DNA of 64,000 nt from Vibrio pacinii DSM 19139 (GCF_000711795.1 NZ_JONH01000019.1:24301-88300), one strand, 5' to 3'. Counted from the first letter of the stretch, positions 25,446 through 35,948 are shown. Made by a program: numbers and translations. Notes: a model not told the origin generated them from the sequence alone.

Positions 25446-25852
25446 TATTTATAAAAATGAAAAGCCAATTGATTGTTTTTTAACAGGAGTGTTAACTGGC
25501 TAAGATCATGCGAGCAGAGAGTCGAATGAGTATGACAAACTGTGGTCCGTTTGGGTGCAAGTCATTTTAAAACATCCTTTTAGCCCTTAGCATAAACATC
25601 GGGTTACGTTGCTAAGAGGAGTGACCCCATGTAGGGTTTTCAGTGGCATGTTGCTTTCTATCGGCAGTTTATTGAACGACTTTGTTGATGTGAAAATTGA
25701 CGTTTTCCTAATCAATAATAAGTAAAAGGTTAGACCAGTTTCTGGTATCCTTGCCGGCTATAAAAAATAACGCTTGGGCGTCCCCCACTTCTATAGTTAG
25801 AGAAGTGGAAATACGCTTACGCAAACTCGCAAATTTTGAGGCCAAGAACCTT
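25446..25852. promoter_or_regulatory. lexA / plsB intergenic region
   Basis: 407 bases between divergent genes. It holds a perfect inverted repeat CCACTTCT / AGAAGTGG (25785-25808) in the presumed plsB leader. An open frame continues upstream of the plsB start to 25751, but plsB homologues begin at the internal MSSG. Confidence 0.45.
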
Positions 25853-28297
25853 ATGTCTTCTGGACGAATGTTATCGTACTCTTTACTGAAACTGCCCATG
25901 TCATTGTTAGTAAAAGGGACAACAATTCCTTCAAATCCTATTGAAGATCATAGCATTGATATCAACAAACCCATTATTTACGCGCTACCATATCGCTCCA
26001 ATGTCGACTTGCTCGCATTGCAAAAGCAGGTTATCGCATTAGGGCTACCAGACCCCCTTCAGCCTGTTGAGATCAATGGTAAGCAGTTCACTCGCTATGT
26101 GTTTACCTCTGCACGACAAACCGTGATAAACAACGACCAAGACGTGCCGAACGAATCGATCACCCTCTTTTCAGATCTACTTGAGCTGCATAAATTTGAT
26201 TCAGATCTCGATGTGCAAGTGATCCCAACGACGGTGCTATGGGGACGTAAACCGGGTAAAGAGTCTCAGCACAAGCCTTACCTTCAATCGCTTAATGGCC
26301 CACAAAAAGCCATGGCGGTTATTGTCTCTGGGCGCGACTGTCTTGTTCGTATCAGCCCTGTGGTCTCACTGCGTTATATGGCTGATTCGCACGGCACCGA
26401 TACTTCGATTGCCCATAAACTGGCCCGCGTGGCACGTATTCACTTCTCACGTCAGAAGCTCGCAGCATCAGGCCCTAACCTGCCAAGTCGCCAAGCGCTG
26501 TTTAAGCGTTTAATGAAATCGCAGGCGATTGAAAAAGTGATCGAAGATGAGGCAAAAGCGAAAAACGTTTCGATTGAAAAAATGCGTAAAGAAGCGCATG
26601 CCATTATGGATGAAATCGCCGCAGACTTTTCTTACTCACTGGTAAAAAATGGTGACCGTCTGCTTGGCTGGCTATGGAATCGCATCTATCAAGGCTTGAA
26701 CATTAACAATGCGGCGACTGTACGTAAACTCGCTCAAGATGGTCACGAGATTGTTTATGTTCCTTGTCACCGTAGTCATATGGACTACCTATTATTGTCT
26801 TACGTGCTTTACCATGAAGGTATGGTACCTCCGCACATTGCTGCAGGGATAAACCTTAACTTCTTCCCGGCCGGACCGCTTTTCCGTCGTGGCGGCGCTT
26901 TCTTTATTCGTCGCAGCTTTAAGGGCAATAAGCTCTACTCAACTATTTTCCGTGAATACTTAGCCGAATTGTTCGCCAAAGGTTACTCCGTCGAATACTT
27001 TAGTGAGGGTGGCCGCTCTCGGACTGGTCGTTTACTGCAAGCCAAAACTGGCATGTTAGCGATGACTATTCAGGCCATGTTGCGCGGATTAAATCGCCCG
27101 GTCACCTTAGTACCAGTTTATATTGGTTACGAGCACGTAATGGAAGTCGGGACTTACGCCAAAGAGCTGCGCGGCAAACGCAAAGAGAAAGAGAATGCCA
27201 GCCAAGTGCTACGCACCATTCGTAAACTGCGCAACTTCGGCCAAGGCTATGTCAACTTCGGTGAACCGATCCCGTTAAACCAGTACCTTAACGAGCAAGC
27301 GCCACAATGGACCAAAGATATCGATCCTATCGGTGGTAGCAAACCACAATGGCTAAACCCTGTGGTCAACTCGCTTGCGACCAAGATGATGACGCACATC
27401 AATGATGCGGCAGCAACCAACGCGATGACGTTATGTGCAACGGCACTGCTTGCTTCTCGCCAGCGCGCCCTATCTCGTGACAGCTTGGTGAATCAAATCG
27501 ACTGTTATCTGTCGATTTTGAAAAATGTGCCGTACTCAGAAACTTATACCGTCCCTACTGAGGATGCCAAGGCCTTAGTCAAACATGCTGAGTCACTGGA
27601 TAAGTTTATTATTGAGACCGACAGTATGGGCGATATTGTCTCACTTGACCGCAGTCAGTCGATTTTGATGACCTATTACCGTAATAACATCATTCATTTG
27701 CTAGCGATACCTTCCTTGATTGCGCAGATGCTGGTTCGCCATCAGCAATTATCACTGCAACAGATTCAACGTAATGTCGCGCTCATCTACCCATTTCTTA
27801 AGCAAGAGTTGTTTTTAAGCGTGGAACAAAAGAGGCTGGCAGAACTTACTGAAGCGTATATCGAAGAATTGGCGCATCAAGGCCTTGTCACCATTGATGA
27901 CCAGCACAATGTGGCCATGAACCAAGCCAATAACCAAGTACTGGTATTACTGGGTCGCACCATTACCGAAACTCTGCAACGTTATTCGATTGCGCTAAAC
28001 CTATTGGTCTCAAGCCCTGATCTGGGTAAGTCTGATTTGGAACAAAAGAGCCAAGATATTGCCCAACGTTTAGGTCGGTTGCACGGTATTAATGCCCCGG
28101 AGTTCTTTGATAAAGGCGCCTTCTCGGCCATGTTTGCTACCCTCAAACAAGAGGCGTATCTCGACGGTGACGGAAACTGCGATAGCATCAAGAGTAATGA
28201 GCTTGCAAAACTGCTCTACTCAATGCTTTATCCAGAAGTACGCCTGACCATTAAAGAGAGTATCCATCAGGCGACTGACCACACAAAGAAGCATTAA
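25853..28297 (+). CDS. plsB: glycerol-3-phosphate acyltransferase PlsB
   Basis: 814 residues from ATG 25853 ([15 protein letters not shown]), the start typical of Vibrio PlsB. It catalyses the first step of phospholipid synthesis at the inner membrane, acylating glycerol-3-phosphate. The acyltransferase HX4D motif is [13 protein letters not shown] (about residues 305-317), followed by [20 protein letters not shown] and the block [14 protein letters not shown]. Length matches E. coli PlsB (807). Divergent from lexA, as in E. coli. Confidence 0.96.
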   Translation: MSSGRMLSYSLLKLPMSLLVKGTTIPSNPIEDHSIDINKPIIYALPYRSNVDLLALQKQVIALGLPDPLQPVEINGKQFTRYVFTSARQTVINNDQDVPNESITLFSDLLELHKFDSDLDVQVIPTTVLWGRKPGKESQHKPYLQSLNGPQKAMAVIVSGRDCLVRISPVVSLRYMADSHGTDTSIAHKLARVARIHFSRQKLAASGPNLPSRQALFKRLMKSQAIEKVIEDEAKAKNVSIEKMRKEAHAIMDEIAADFSYSLVKNGDRLLGWLWNRIYQGLNINNAATVRKLAQDGHEIVYVPCHRSHMDYLLLSYVLYHEGMVPPHIAAGINLNFFPAGPLFRRGGAFFIRRSFKGNKLYSTIFREYLAELFAKGYSVEYFSEGGRSRTGRLLQAKTGMLAMTIQAMLRGLNRPVTLVPVYIGYEHVMEVGTYAKELRGKRKEKENASQVLRTIRKLRNFGQGYVNFGEPIPLNQYLNEQAPQWTKDIDPIGGSKPQWLNPVVNSLATKMMTHINDAAATNAMTLCATALLASRQRALSRDSLVNQIDCYLSILKNVPYSETYTVPTEDAKALVKHAESLDKFIIETDSMGDIVSLDRSQSILMTYYRNNIIHLLAIPSLIAQMLVRHQQLSLQQIQRNVALIYPFLKQELFLSVEQKRLAELTEAYIEELAHQGLVTIDDQHNVAMNQANNQVLVLLGRTITETLQRYSIALNLLVSSPDLGKSDLEQKSQDIAQRLGRLHGINAPEFFDKGAFSAMFATLKQEAYLDGDGNCDSIKSNELAKLLYSMLYPEVRLTIKESIHQATDHTKKH

Positions 28298-28306
28298 AAT
28301 AAAAGA

Positions 28307-28335
28307 ACAAAGGGCATCATATCGATGCCCTTTGT
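28307..28335. terminator. bidirectional terminator between plsB and ubiA
   Basis: ACAAAGGGCATC / GATGCCCTTTGT stem with 5-base loop and T-rich flank, placed between convergent stops. Confidence 0.8.
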
Positions 28336-28336
28336 T

Positions 28337-29191
28337 TTACCAGAATGCGATAAATAAGCCGATGGTTATCACCATACCGACATAGTTGTTGTTGAGGAAA
28401 GCTCGAAAGCACAACGCTCGTTCGCGATGGCGGATAAGATGTTGCTGAAACACAAACAGCGCACCTGCAATCAGCAAGCTCCAGTAATAGCTTGCGCCCA
28501 GTTGATAGTAACTGCCTACCCACATCAGCATAGCCAAAGTGACCAGTTGCAATAAACCAATCACCATCTTGTCATAGCGACCGAATAAAATGGCCGTCGA
28601 TTTGATACCAATCTTTAAGTCATCATCTCTATCAACCATGGCGTATTGCGTATCGTAGGCAATAGTCCACAGGGCATTGATAGCAAAGATAAACCACACC
28701 ATCATTGGCACTTCATTGGCTTGCGCAGCCCAGGCCATAGGAATCGACCAGCTAAATGCTAAACCAAGGAACAGTTGCGGCAGATGCGTATAGCGCTTCA
28801 TAAATGGATAGATAAACGCCAAGAAAAGGCCAACAAATGAGAGCTTGATGGTTAGCGGGTTCATGCTCATAACAAGCAGGAATGAACTCAACGCGAGAAG
28901 AAGAAACAGCGCAATCGCCTCTTTGGCACTGACGCGCCCGGAAGGCAAAGGACGTTGCTCGGTACGTTTGACGTGACCATCAACATTACGATCAGCAAAA
29001 TCGTTAATCACGCACCCAGCGGCACGCATAAAAATCACCCCAAGTGTAAACACGACTAGAACACTAACGTTTGGCATGCCTTGGGCCGAAATGATCAGCG
29101 CCCATAAAGTCGGCCACAGCAGTAACAAAGTGCCAATCGGCTTGTCCATACGCATCAATTGCCAATAAGCAACGGCTTTATCCGCGGTCAT
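28337..29191 (-). CDS. ubiA: 4-hydroxybenzoate octaprenyltransferase UbiA
   Basis: 284 residues, eight to nine membrane segments. The two aspartate-rich motifs are [10 protein letters not shown] and [13 protein letters not shown]; both bind Mg-prenyl diphosphate. It attaches the polyprenyl tail in ubiquinone synthesis. ATG 29191 has AAGGAG 10 bases upstream; ATG 29200 is too close to that site. It overlaps the end of ubiC by 14 bases, so the pair is coupled. Confidence 0.95.
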   Translation of the reverse strand: MTADKAVAYWQLMRMDKPIGTLLLLWPTLWALIISAQGMPNVSVLVVFTLGVIFMRAAGCVINDFADRNVDGHVKRTEQRPLPSGRVSAKEAIALFLLLALSSFLLVMSMNPLTIKLSFVGLFLAFIYPFMKRYTHLPQLFLGLAFSWSIPMAWAAQANEVPMMVWFIFAINALWTIAYDTQYAMVDRDDDLKIGIKSTAILFGRYDKMVIGLLQLVTLAMLMWVGSYYQLGASYYWSLLIAGALFVFQQHLIRHRERALCFRAFLNNNYVGMVITIGLFIAFW

Positions 29192-29732
29192 CGCTCGCAT
29201 TCTCCTTGGTGTAAATGGGCGCTGTCGGCAAAAACAATTCAGCCACCAGCATAGGTTTGTGATTCATCCATAATCGCGAGCGCCTAGCTAATAGTGTCTG
29301 GCCATCAATGTCCACCGCCCCAACTTGCAAAGCGTCGCGTTTAACATTACTGGCACTAAATACGGTTAGCCCTAGCGGTATTTCGCCTTGGTCGGATAGA
29401 TCAAAGTCTTGTCCTTGCATCGAGCTCTTTGGAATCAAGGTTCGGCCCAATACCCAAGCTTGACCATCGCCTTTTAAGACGACTTTGCGTAACAAACACT
29501 GCTCTTGAGTCAGCAAGCTTACTTCTTGGCAATTAAGCTGTTGGCCATCAATGGCTTTGTTATGTAGCAAGTCGACACTCAATACCTGACAGTAAGACTC
29601 TAATAAACGTGACAAGGAGCCCTGTTCTAGCAACCAAACCTTCGCACTTGGAGTGGGAAAGCTAAAATGTTTTGGGTCTTGCCATTCAACTTGACGTAAA
29701 GCAGATAAATAAAGCGCAGTTGATTGATTCAT
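29178..29732 (-). CDS. ubiC: chorismate pyruvate-lyase UbiC
   Basis: 184 residues from ATG 29732 ([17 protein letters not shown]); 29744 is the alternative start. It makes 4-hydroxybenzoate from chorismate, the substrate of UbiA encoded next. Recognised by [13 protein letters not shown], the arginine block [10 protein letters not shown] with GRTLIP, and the C-terminal ARRSRLW. Operon ubiC-ubiA as in E. coli. Confidence 0.93.
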   Translation of the reverse strand: MNQSTALYLSALRQVEWQDPKHFSFPTPSAKVWLLEQGSLSRLLESYCQVLSVDLLHNKAIDGQQLNCQEVSLLTQEQCLLRKVVLKGDGQAWVLGRTLIPKSSMQGQDFDLSDQGEIPLGLTVFSASNVKRDALQVGAVDIDGQTLLARRSRLWMNHKPMLVAELFLPTAPIYTKENASDDRG

Positions 29733-29900
29733 ACTAGTATTCAATAAGTAGCCTTATCATCGTACAATAATAAAGCTTCGAACTCTGATGTTAACCACTA
29801 GATAGAGTGCTTAACGCATTTTTATTACAAATAGATGCTCTATTGTAACAAGACTCAGGCGATTCGAATATCGTGATTGGAAGAAAGAAAAGTTATAAAT

Positions 29901-30308
29901 ATGATTAAACGTTACCTAGCCCAAATATTTGTCGTCTGGGGGTTGCTTGTTAGCTTACCCACACTAGCCGAAGAGGAAGGCGCACCCAAGTTGGCTTATT
30001 TTACTCTAGAGCCTGATCTCACTACCAACTTCTACACCAAAGGAAAAAAGCTCGGTTATATTCAAGTTCGCATCGACATCATGGTTGCCAGTCAGGCTGA
30101 CCTCGGTATCATCGAACTGCATCAACCGCTTATTCGAGATGCAGTGATAGAATTACTCGGTAAACAAACCGAAGAAACCGTCACATCACTCGCTGGGCGA
30201 GAAGATCTTCGTAAAACCTTAGTTGAGCAATTAAATGCGACCTTGCTGCCTGAAACTGGCAAAACCATTATCGCCGATTTACTGTTCACTAAATATCTCT
30301 ACCAATAA
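29901..30308 (+). CDS. FliL-like periplasmic protein, orphan
   Basis: 135 residues. A signal peptide (IFVVWGLLVSLPTLAEE) precedes a FliL-type domain (FTLEPDLTTNFY; LGYIQVRIDIMV; IRDAVIELLGKQTEETV; GREDLRKTLVEQLN). FliL stabilises flagellar stators, but this copy is outside any flagellar cluster and has a cleavable-type signal instead of a permanent anchor. ATG 29901 is used; a TTG at 29877 would add 8 residues. Confidence 0.82.
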   Translation: MIKRYLAQIFVVWGLLVSLPTLAEEEGAPKLAYFTLEPDLTTNFYTKGKKLGYIQVRIDIMVASQADLGIIELHQPLIRDAVIELLGKQTEETVTSLAGREDLRKTLVEQLNATLLPETGKTIIADLLFTKYLYQ

Positions 30309-30343
30309 AACCAAACGGCGCACTCTATGAGGCGCCGCATTGA

Positions 30344-31180
30344 CTAGTCTCGCTCTACCATGCGACTGGCATCCAACAGACCTAATAGCACCCCAGAAAT
30401 CAAACCGGCCAAATGAGCCGTGTTAGCAATAGCCATAAACGGCTGGACAAACCCCAGCACTAACCACACCAACATGAAGCCAATCACAGGTTTAGGAAGG
30501 TTTAAGCCCAGTTGAGGCGCTTTGTAACCGAGCATCCATAAGTAGCCGACTAACGCATAAACTACCCCAGACAAACCACCAAAGTTTGCACCCTCAATCC
30601 AGTATTGGCCTGCTCCCGACAACGCTGCGGAAATCACCAGCAACTGAAGCAGTTTTGCCGAGCCTAAACGCTGCTCAATATCGCCACCCAACTGCCACCA
30701 CCACAATAAATTAAAAGCGATATGCATAATGGAAAAATGCAACAGTGCATGACTCACCCAACGCCATAGCTGCCACTGCTGAGTAGAAAAAGCGGGGAAG
30801 TGGAGTGCGTTAAACACCCCTTGGCCTGACCCAAACTGTTGCAAACCAAAGATGACGATACACATCATCATTACACTTAATGTGACTGGCCCAGCTTTCG
30901 CCTTGATCATTGCCAACATACTGGGCGAGTGGTATTTAAAATGATTCTGCCTTGTTTCAGCTACCTGCCATGAGGCCGCTTGGTATTTGCCAGCGTTTGG
31001 ATTGGCCAGGAACTGCTTCAGCTCAGCTTCCGCTTCCACTTGATGTTCTACCCCCACCAGCCACAGAGCAAACTGACCCTCTCCCTCAGGCATCATCTGC
31101 ACGTCTATTTTTCGAGACGCCATATAATCGATAAACGCTTGCGCCATTCTTGGATTGTTGAGAGCAATCAGTCTCACCAT
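30344..31180 (-). CDS. glpG: rhomboid intramembrane serine protease GlpG
   Basis: 278 residues: a cytoplasmic N-terminal domain (~1-80) and six membrane helices. The catalytic dyad is S204 in GGLSGVVYAL and H256 in ANTAHLAGL; the WR motif is in LWRWVSHALLH and the oxyanion residues HxxxN in HIAFNLLWWW. It cleaves membrane proteins within the bilayer. Co-directional with glpE, 4 bases downstream of it. Confidence 0.95.
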   Translation of the reverse strand: MVRLIALNNPRMAQAFIDYMASRKIDVQMMPEGEGQFALWLVGVEHQVEAEAELKQFLANPNAGKYQAASWQVAETRQNHFKYHSPSMLAMIKAKAGPVTLSVMMMCIVIFGLQQFGSGQGVFNALHFPAFSTQQWQLWRWVSHALLHFSIMHIAFNLLWWWQLGGDIEQRLGSAKLLQLLVISAALSGAGQYWIEGANFGGLSGVVYALVGYLWMLGYKAPQLGLNLPKPVIGFMLVWLVLGFVQPFMAIANTAHLAGLISGVLLGLLDASRMVERD

Positions 31181-31184
31181 ACTG

Positions 31185-31511
31185 CTATCCTAAACTCGAT
31201 TCCGTAGCAAGCCCTGCCCTGTGCCAGGCTTCAAAACCACCATCAACACTATACACCTGCTCAAAGCCTTGGTTAACCAAATATTGCGCCGCGCCTTGAC
31301 TGCTAATACCGTGATAACACATCACCAATATCGGCTGTTCAAACGCCACATCATCCATAAACGAAACCATCGTATCGTTGGTCAAATGAAATGCTTGTTT
31401 GGCATGACTCACAGCAAAAGATTGCGGGTCGCGGATATCGACCATTCTCGCGTCACCTTGCTCAAGCAGAGCTTGAGCACCTGCCACATCTATATGTTTA
31501 AACTGGTCCAT
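31185..31511 (-). CDS. glpE: thiosulfate sulfurtransferase GlpE (rhodanese)
   Basis: 108 residues, single rhodanese domain with active-site cysteine C65 in [16 protein letters not shown]. It transfers sulfur from thiosulfate to cyanide or thiols. Same length as E. coli GlpE; forms the conserved glpEG operon, here without glpD or glpR nearby. Confidence 0.95.
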   Translation of the reverse strand: MDQFKHIDVAGAQALLEQGDARMVDIRDPQSFAVSHAKQAFHLTNDTMVSFMDDVAFEQPILVMCYHGISSQGAAQYLVNQGFEQVYSVDGGFEAWHRAGLATESSLG

Positions 31512-31868
31512 AATCTTTCTCTTTTATCGCTAATTTTACTAACGCGATTGTAACCTATCCAGTGGTCAACAAGTACTCTGTGTCAGTAAGGTTATCCACC
31601 AGTGATCATAATTCAACCATCTGTGGATAAATTTGTGGATTACGTTGATAAAGTGTTTTTATAAGAATCGATCCACAATATGTAGTGATGATCCTTATTT
31701 GATTGTGTGTAAAGAGAAAACTATCCCCATTGGATAAAGAGAGTACAGCCCTTTATTCACCCTGCTTTCTGACAGATAGCCAATAATTTCCACACAGAGT
31801 TACCCACAGGCAAGTCGGTTACATTCGATCCCGAAAAACAGGCAAAATATCGATAAGCGATCAGCAAC
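31512..31868. promoter_or_regulatory. glpE upstream region with a cluster of DnaA-box-like sites
   Basis: Sites close to TTATCCACA: TTATCCACC 31592-31600; perfect reverse TGTGGATAA 31622-31630; TGTGGATTA 31634-31642; TTATTCACC 31753-31761; TTACCCACA 31800-31808. Five GATC sites lie in about 260 bases. No gene is visible. The region also has to contain the glpE promoter. Confidence 0.5.
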
Positions 31869-31902
31869 AAAAAAGCCGAGATCGTTTGATCTCGGCTTTT
31901 TA
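31869..31902 (-). terminator. rpoH terminator
   Basis: AAAAGCCGAGATC / GATCTCGGCTTTT stem with GTTT loop and T-run on the minus strand. Confidence 0.88.
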
Positions 31903-31926
31903 GATAAATCAGTTTGTGCGTGGCTA

Positions 31927-32784
31927 TTAGAACTCGCCAACCGCCGCTTTAAGCTTCTTCATCGCGTTCTTCTCTAACTGACGAATACGCTCGGCTGATA
32001 CATTGTAAGTATCTGCCAGTTCTTGCAACGTGGCTTTATTGTCTTCTAACCAACGAGAGCGAACAATATGCTGACTACGCTCGTCTAGGCTCTTAAGTGC
32101 GAGGCTAAGACGATTGTTGGTGTGTGCTTCCCAGTTTGCCGCTTCCACATTGTCAGCAACATCAGACGATTTGTCTTCTAGGTAAACCATCGGCGCTGTG
32201 TACGATGAACCAGAATCATCGTCGTCGTTTGGCATCTCGAAGGTAGGATCTTGTGCCGCTAAACGAGACTCCATTTCACGCACTTCTGATGGCGCAACAC
32301 CTAATTCGCGAGCGACCGTTTCCACCTCGCCGTTATTGAACCAACCTAAACGTTTTTTCGACTTACGTAGGTTGAAGAACAATTTACGTTGTGCTTTCGT
32401 CGTGGCGATTTTGACGATACGCCAGTTACGCAATACGTACTCATGAATCTCGGCTTTAATCCAGTGCACAGCAAACGAAACCAAACGTACACCCACTTCT
32501 GGATTGAAACGTTTGACTGCTTTCATTAGACCAATGTTACCTTCTTGAACTAGGTCAGCCATTGGTAAACCATAGCCAGAGTAACCTCGCGCGACGTGAA
32601 CAACAAAACGAAGGTGGGAAAGGATCAACCCTTTTGCCGCCTCAATTTCACCGTCATAATGCAGCCTCTCAGCAAGCTCACGTTCCTCATCAGCAGTCAG
32701 CATTGGGTAACTGTTTACTGAGCGGATATAGCTATCTAAGCTATCTTGTGTAACAACCGCCATAGGGTATGCTTTATTCGTCAT
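31927..32784 (-). CDS. rpoH: RNA polymerase sigma-32 factor RpoH
   Basis: 285 residues from ATG 32784 ([11 protein letters not shown]), preceded by GAGGAACCG. Region 2 includes [17 protein letters not shown] and [17 protein letters not shown]; the RpoH box lies in [15 protein letters not shown]; region 4.2 is [18 protein letters not shown]. It directs heat-shock transcription. Upstream in-frame codons to 32859 are not used by homologues. A sigma-70-type promoter is visible at 32907-32934. Confidence 0.97.
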   Translation of the reverse strand: MTNKAYPMAVVTQDSLDSYIRSVNSYPMLTADEERELAERLHYDGEIEAAKGLILSHLRFVVHVARGYSGYGLPMADLVQEGNIGLMKAVKRFNPEVGVRLVSFAVHWIKAEIHEYVLRNWRIVKIATTKAQRKLFFNLRKSKKRLGWFNNGEVETVARELGVAPSEVREMESRLAAQDPTFEMPNDDDDSGSSYTAPMVYLEDKSSDVADNVEAANWEAHTNNRLSLALKSLDERSQHIVRSRWLEDNKATLQELADTYNVSAERIRQLEKNAMKKLKAAVGEF

Positions 32785-32906
32785 TCGGTTCCTCATCAAT
32801 CTCTGATCTGGAGTAAGTTTTAACCCAACAATCTTGAACCTAAAATGAACAAGATTCAAGCAGGGGGAAACTATTATGCATAAACAAATCGTCTACACAA
32901 GAGCGA

Positions 32907-32934
32907 AGTATACGGTAGCGTCTACTTTTTTCAA
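32907..32934 (-). promoter_or_regulatory. rpoH: predicted rpoH promoter
   Basis: On the minus strand TTGAAA (32934-32929), 16-base spacer, TATACT (32912-32907), about 120 bases before the rpoH start. Confidence 0.5.
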
Positions 32935-32967
32935 TAGTATGACAACCACTAAACAGTCGAGTTCCAA

Positions 32968-33930
32968 TTAAATAGGTTCGATCTCTTTTAAGTGCCGTTG
33001 GGCAGAGACTTTGGCCGCTAAGCAACCTAAAAAAATGCCGAGCATCACCAGCAATAGCGACTCATCCCAGCTTAAACCTACCAAACGAAAACGACTGTCA
33101 TACAGTAACGCTAACTTCTCAACGCTACTGTTGAGTAATACGGTAATCAACGCTGTTAAGATCCATGCGCTGACCGCACCTAGCAAGCCAAACCACATCC
33201 CCGAGTACAAATAAGGACGTAAAATGTAGCTGTTGGTCGCACCAATCAGCTTCATGGTTTGGATCTCTTCTTTATTTGCCAACACATTAAAACGCAGGGT
33301 GTTACCTACAATCAGGAACACCGACCCCAACATCAGTACCGACAGCGTAATTACAATACCACTCACAAGGTTCTTGATTGCATCCAACCGGGTTAACCAG
33401 TCTTCATCCAAACGAACATCGGTGATTTCACTCTGCTGTGCGATCCGCCCGGCCAATTGCTTAATCACTTGCTGGTCGTCACGACTCGGCGTTACCACTA
33501 ACACACCCGGTAGGGCGTAATCATCCAGTAGGCTAATGGCTTGTTCAAACCCTGAATACTGGCTCAAATCATCCAAACCTTGCTGTGGAGAGATGTATTC
33601 GACCGCCGCGACATCGCTGTCACTCTCAAGCTGATCTTTTAATACCATCACGCGCGCTTCAGGCGTACGTTCTTGAATATAAGCACTCACTTGTGAAGGA
33701 CTCGTCACATCACTGGATGCTTGAGCAATATTTTTACCCAGAAGATAAAGCGCCGATGGCATCGCTAATGCCATTGAGATAACCGCTAAAGTAAGCAAGT
33801 TACCTAATGGTCGCTGCCACAATTCATGAAACGACAACTTCGCCTGCTTAAGATGGACCTTAAAGAAACTGTCTTTTTTGACGCGATTTTTCGCTGTCAC
33901 ATTGGTTCGTCCACGAGGTTTATTGGCCAT
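32968..33930 (-). CDS. ftsX: cell-division protein FtsX
   Basis: 320 residues: a basic cytoplasmic start, four membrane segments (about 48-68, 200-222, 250-270, 295-312) and a periplasmic loop between the first two. With FtsE it forms an ABC-type complex that activates septal murein hydrolases through EnvC. Its start overlaps the ftsE stop by 11 bases. Third gene of ftsY-ftsE-ftsX. Confidence 0.96.
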   Translation of the reverse strand: MANKPRGRTNVTAKNRVKKDSFFKVHLKQAKLSFHELWQRPLGNLLTLAVISMALAMPSALYLLGKNIAQASSDVTSPSQVSAYIQERTPEARVMVLKDQLESDSDVAAVEYISPQQGLDDLSQYSGFEQAISLLDDYALPGVLVVTPSRDDQQVIKQLAGRIAQQSEITDVRLDEDWLTRLDAIKNLVSGIVITLSVLMLGSVFLIVGNTLRFNVLANKEEIQTMKLIGATNSYILRPYLYSGMWFGLLGAVSAWILTALITVLLNSSVEKLALLYDSRFRLVGLSWDESLLLVMLGIFLGCLAAKVSAQRHLKEIEPI

Positions 33931-34594
33931 AATCTTCTACCTCGCTAAGGAAGCCTTGGTTTAACTCAAGGTGACGGTATTGTGGACGCGTATTCACTAA
34001 ACCGATGTCGTGAGTAGCGAGTAAGATCGTCACTCCTGCGCGGTTAAACTCTTCAAATAGCTTCAACACACGATTCGACAACTCAGGGTCAAGGTTACCC
34101 GTTGGTTCATCGGCCAATAATAACGTTGGTCGGTTAACCACTGCGCGAGCAATGCCTACGCGTTGCTGTTCACCGCCAGACAACTGGCTAGGTAAACATT
34201 TCGCTTTATCGAGCAGATCGGTTTTATCTAATGCGGCTGAAACACGGCGTTTTATTTCATTTTCCGAGATCGATTCGATGCGCATCGGCAGAGCGACATT
34301 ATCAAACACTGTTCTGTCCATCAGCAGACGGTGATCTTGGAATACAATACCGATATTACGGCGCAAAAAAGGAATATCTTTACTAGGAATTCGCGTGATG
34401 TCGTGACCGTTAAAGCTCACCTTACCGTCCGTTGGGCGCTCTATCGCACAAATCAACTTGAGCAGAGTACTTTTACCCGCACCCGAATGACCGCCAAGAA
34501 AAGCCATTTCACCGCGACGCAGGTGGAAGTCGACTTTCTGCAAGGCTTGTCGGCCGCCGCGATACGCCTTACTCACTTGTTGAAACTTTATCAC
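33920..34594 (-). CDS. ftsE: cell-division ATP-binding protein FtsE
   Basis: 224 residues. Walker [17 protein letters not shown]-loop [12 protein letters not shown], signature [14 protein letters not shown], Walker [14 protein letters not shown]-loop ATHDIGL. Cytoplasmic partner of FtsX. Confidence 0.97.
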   Translation of the reverse strand: MIKFQQVSKAYRGGRQALQKVDFHLRRGEMAFLGGHSGAGKSTLLKLICAIERPTDGKVSFNGHDITRIPSKDIPFLRRNIGIVFQDHRLLMDRTVFDNVALPMRIESISENEIKRRVSAALDKTDLLDKAKCLPSQLSGGEQQRVGIARAVVNRPTLLLADEPTGNLDPELSNRVLKLFEEFNRAGVTILLATHDIGLVNTRPQYRHLELNQGFLSEVEDYGQ

Positions 34595-34639
34595 CCGAAA
34601 TCCCTCTATTACTGAGTTGCTGCTATTGGTCGCTTAACG

Positions 34640-35824
34640 TTAGTCTTCGCGACTAAACAAAGCATCAATAAACTCTTGTGTCTCAAATGGACGTAGGTCG
34701 TCAATACCTTCACCAACACCAATATAACGAATAGGGATTTGGAACTGATCGGCCAGCGCAAAAATAACACCACCCTTCGCCGTCCCATCAAGCTTAGTCA
34801 ACGTAATACCCGTCAATGGCGCAACATCACTAAATAATTTAGCTTGGCTAATCGCATTTTGCCCGGTGCCCGCATCAAGCGTCAGCATGATTTCATGTGG
34901 TGCCGAGTCATCGATCTTCTTCATCACACGGACGATCTTGCGCAGCTCTTCCATTAAGTTGGCTTTGTTTTGCAAGCGCCCGGCGGTATCGGCAATCACC
35001 ACATCAACGCCCTTGGCTTTCGCTGATTCAATCGCATCATAAATCACAGAAGCACTGTCAGCACCAGTATGCTGCGCTACCACTGGGACGTTATTGCGCT
35101 CGCCCCATACTTGAAGCTGCTCGACAGCAGCGGCGCGGAAGGTGTCACCTGCCGCTAGCATGACGCTTTTACCTTCGGCTTGGAACTGTTTGGCCAGTTT
35201 ACCTATTGTGGTCGTTTTACCGACACCATTGACACCAACCATCAAAATGACGAATGGCGTTTTCGTCGAATCCACGACCAACGGCTGCTCAACCTGAGAC
35301 AAGATATCCGCCAGCTCATCTTTAAGCAGACCGTAAAGCGCTTCGCCATCTTTCAGATCTTGACGTGAGGCTTTGTCGGTTAAATTGTCGATAATTTTGA
35401 CAGTGGTATCCATACCGACATCAGCGATCAGCAATTGCTCTTCAAGCTCCTCAAACAGCTCATCATCAATTTGCTTACCTTTGAACAGACCAAAAAAACC
35501 CGCCCCAATATTAGCTTTGGTGCGCGTTAAGCTGCGCTTTAAACGCACAAAGAAACTTTCGCTTGGTTTCTCTTGTTCGGCAACGCGCGGTTCAGCGGGA
35601 GTGTCAGTTTCTACTTCTGCTTCTGCTTCTGCTTCTGCTTCTGCTTCTGCTTCTGCTTCTGCTTCTGCTTCTGCTAGCTCAGCCTCAGGGCGTTGATGTT
35701 GCTCGTCAACCGTTTGTTCGAGTGTTGGTTCGGTTTCCGTTTGTTGTTGTGTGGATTGTTTGGCCTGTTCTTCGTCACCAAAGCCAAGCCAAGAGAGTAA
35801 TCCACGCTTCTTTTTTTCCGTCAT
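34640..35824 (-). CDS. ftsY: signal recognition particle receptor FtsY
   Basis: 394 residues: an acidic N-terminal A domain (~1-95) followed by the NG GTPase (GVNGVGKTTTIGKLA; VIADTAGRLQNK; TLTKLDGTAKGG). It docks ribosomes carrying SRP at the membrane. The A domain contains ten consecutive Ala-Glu units encoded by a perfect 6-base tandem repeat (35615-35674), so its length can probably vary. First gene of ftsYEX, divergent from rsmD as in E. coli. Confidence 0.97.
   Translation of the reverse strand: MTEKKKRGLLSWLGFGDEEQAKQSTQQQTETEPTLEQTVDEQHQRPEAELAEAEAEAEAEAEAEAEAEAEVETDTPAEPRVAEQEKPSESFFVRLKRSLTRTKANIGAGFFGLFKGKQIDDELFEELEEQLLIADVGMDTTVKIIDNLTDKASRQDLKDGEALYGLLKDELADILSQVEQPLVVDSTKTPFVILMVGVNGVGKTTTIGKLAKQFQAEGKSVMLAAGDTFRAAAVEQLQVWGERNNVPVVAQHTGADSASVIYDAIESAKAKGVDVVIADTAGRLQNKANLMEELRKIVRVMKKIDDSAPHEIMLTLDAGTGQNAISQAKLFSDVAPLTGITLTKLDGTAKGGVIFALADQFQIPIRYIGVGEGIDDLRPFETQEFIDALFSRED
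35615..35674. repeat. hexanucleotide tandem repeat in ftsY
   Basis: Ten perfect copies of TTCTGC (plus strand), reading Ala-Glu on the coding strand. In-frame length changes would not disrupt the gene. Confidence 0.95.
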
Positions 35825-35907
35825 CTGGGGCTATCCTAGATCGTCTTAATTAACTCAGACTCTTTTTTGCGGCAATGTCGCCGACAAGAAAAGAAAAATG
35901 ACAACAG

Positions 35908-35948
35908 AGTGAAACGTTTTCACTGTCAGAGTGATGGTATACACTCTG
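35908..35948. promoter_or_regulatory. two adjacent palindromes between ftsY and rsmD
   Basis: AGTGAAACGTTTTCACT (35908-35924) is a LacI/PurR-type palindrome (arms AGTGAAA / TTTCACT). CAGAGTG / CACTCTG (35927-35933 and 35942-35948) follows after 2 bases. They lie in the divergent ftsY/rsmD promoter region. Confidence 0.45.

Noticed and set aside
31592..31808. Interpretation as the chromosomal replication origin
   Set aside because: The usual origin genes (dnaA, mnmG, mioC) are absent and there is no AT-rich unwinding repeat array; only a DnaA-binding region is proposed.
35563..35853. Plus-strand frames rich in leucine or Ser-Ala repeats opposite ftsY
   Set aside because: They are the antisense reading of the Ala-Glu repeat and have no domain or ribosome binding site.
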